A stretch of DNA of 36,792 bases from Candidatus Micrarchaeaceae archaeon (lineage in GTDB: Archaea > Micrarchaeota > Micrarchaeia > Micrarchaeales > Micrarchaeaceae). Location: contig DAIDAE010000008.1 of NCBI GenBank assembly GCA_027310755.1, forward strand, positions 1 to 36,792, given 5' to 3'. Shown in pieces: positions 36,762-36,792 of the stretch. The notes beneath the pieces were generated by a model. It had not been told where the DNA came from. It saw only the letters and a list, made by a program, of their open reading frames with translations, and did no database searches. The stretch's first letter is position 1; each line of letters begins with the position of its first letter. Both the position numbers and the translations under genes were made by a program.

Positions 36762-36792
36762 ACTAATTACTAAAAATAGAAGATATAATAAC

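Overview
The window is archaeal, probably from a small-genome DPANN archaeon of the Micrarchaeota/ARMAN type. The lineage is inferred, not proven. Supporting signs are archaeal information-processing genes (large RFC subunit, archaeal CCA-adding enzyme, Trm1, TrmY, archaeal TyrRS, a RecJ-like DHH nuclease), a histone-fold protein, and many TATA-like boxes 22-30 nt before leaderless or near-leaderless starts. tRNA genes encode no CCA, one tRNA appears to carry an intron in its T-loop, and a pilin-like protein has the QSAMEFLMTYG N-terminus common in these lineages. Base composition is moderate, with short spacers and frequent 1-4 nt gene overlaps.

Layout. 1-5.4 kb: tRNA-Arg(GCG), then a polyprenyl-phosphate/glycan-carrier locus. 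It holds a GlcNAc-1-phosphate transferase-like protein (+), and cis-prenyltransferase, a DUF2070 membrane protein and a dolichol-kinase-like protein (-), followed by a histone-fold gene with an unusual basic tail. 5.4-10.5 kb: large RFC subunit, a KaiC-like ATPase overlapping a RecJ-like phosphoesterase, a sequon-rich membrane protein, an XRE-type regulator and a 57-aa protein. 10.5-18.8 kb (-): a complete 2-oxoacid dehydrogenase complex (E1alpha, E1beta, E2, E3). A secreted clan GH-A-like glycosidase sits between E2 and E3, and an alpha/beta hydrolase and two tandem flavin/NAD(P)H reductases follow. A 37-aa zinc-ribbon-like gene overlaps the start of E1alpha.

18.9-22.8 kb: a beta-carbonic-anhydrase-like gene is divergent from a four-helix membrane protein, TrmY and a Sua5-type threonylcarbamoyl-AMP synthase. 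Next come two metallothionein-like mini-genes, one interrupted by TGA and one frameshifted. 22.8-25.7 kb: an M16 zinc peptidase, a protein built of 22-residue repeats, a CDGSH iron-sulphur mini-protein, and a tRNA island with tRNA-Ala(CGC), two tRNA 3'-end remnants and a repeat-bearing spacer. 25.7-33 kb: a 1,095-residue protein with an active-looking C-terminal metallophosphoesterase, a probable degenerate N-terminal copy and a long coiled coil; then CCA-adding enzyme, an AK6-like kinase, a DUF357 protein, Trm1 and a double zinc-ribbon protein behind a Trp-rich leader ORF. 33-36.8 kb: a C39-like protein whose catalytic Cys is replaced by Ser, tRNA-Leu(CAA) with the T-loop insertion, TyrRS, tRNA-Thr(GGU) and a pilin-like DUF2341 surface protein.

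How the genes fit together. tRNA biology recurs: four complete tRNA genes, CCA addition, m2,2G26 (Trm1), m1-pseudouridine-54 (TrmY), t6A precursor synthesis (Sua5) and tyrosine charging. The dehydrogenase operon would yield acyl-CoA, CO2 and NADH, and the adjacent reductases could move those electrons on. The first 5 kb would make and phosphorylate the lipid carrier that receives sugars. Several predicted surface proteins here are rich in N-X-S/T sequons, which fits active N-glycosylation.
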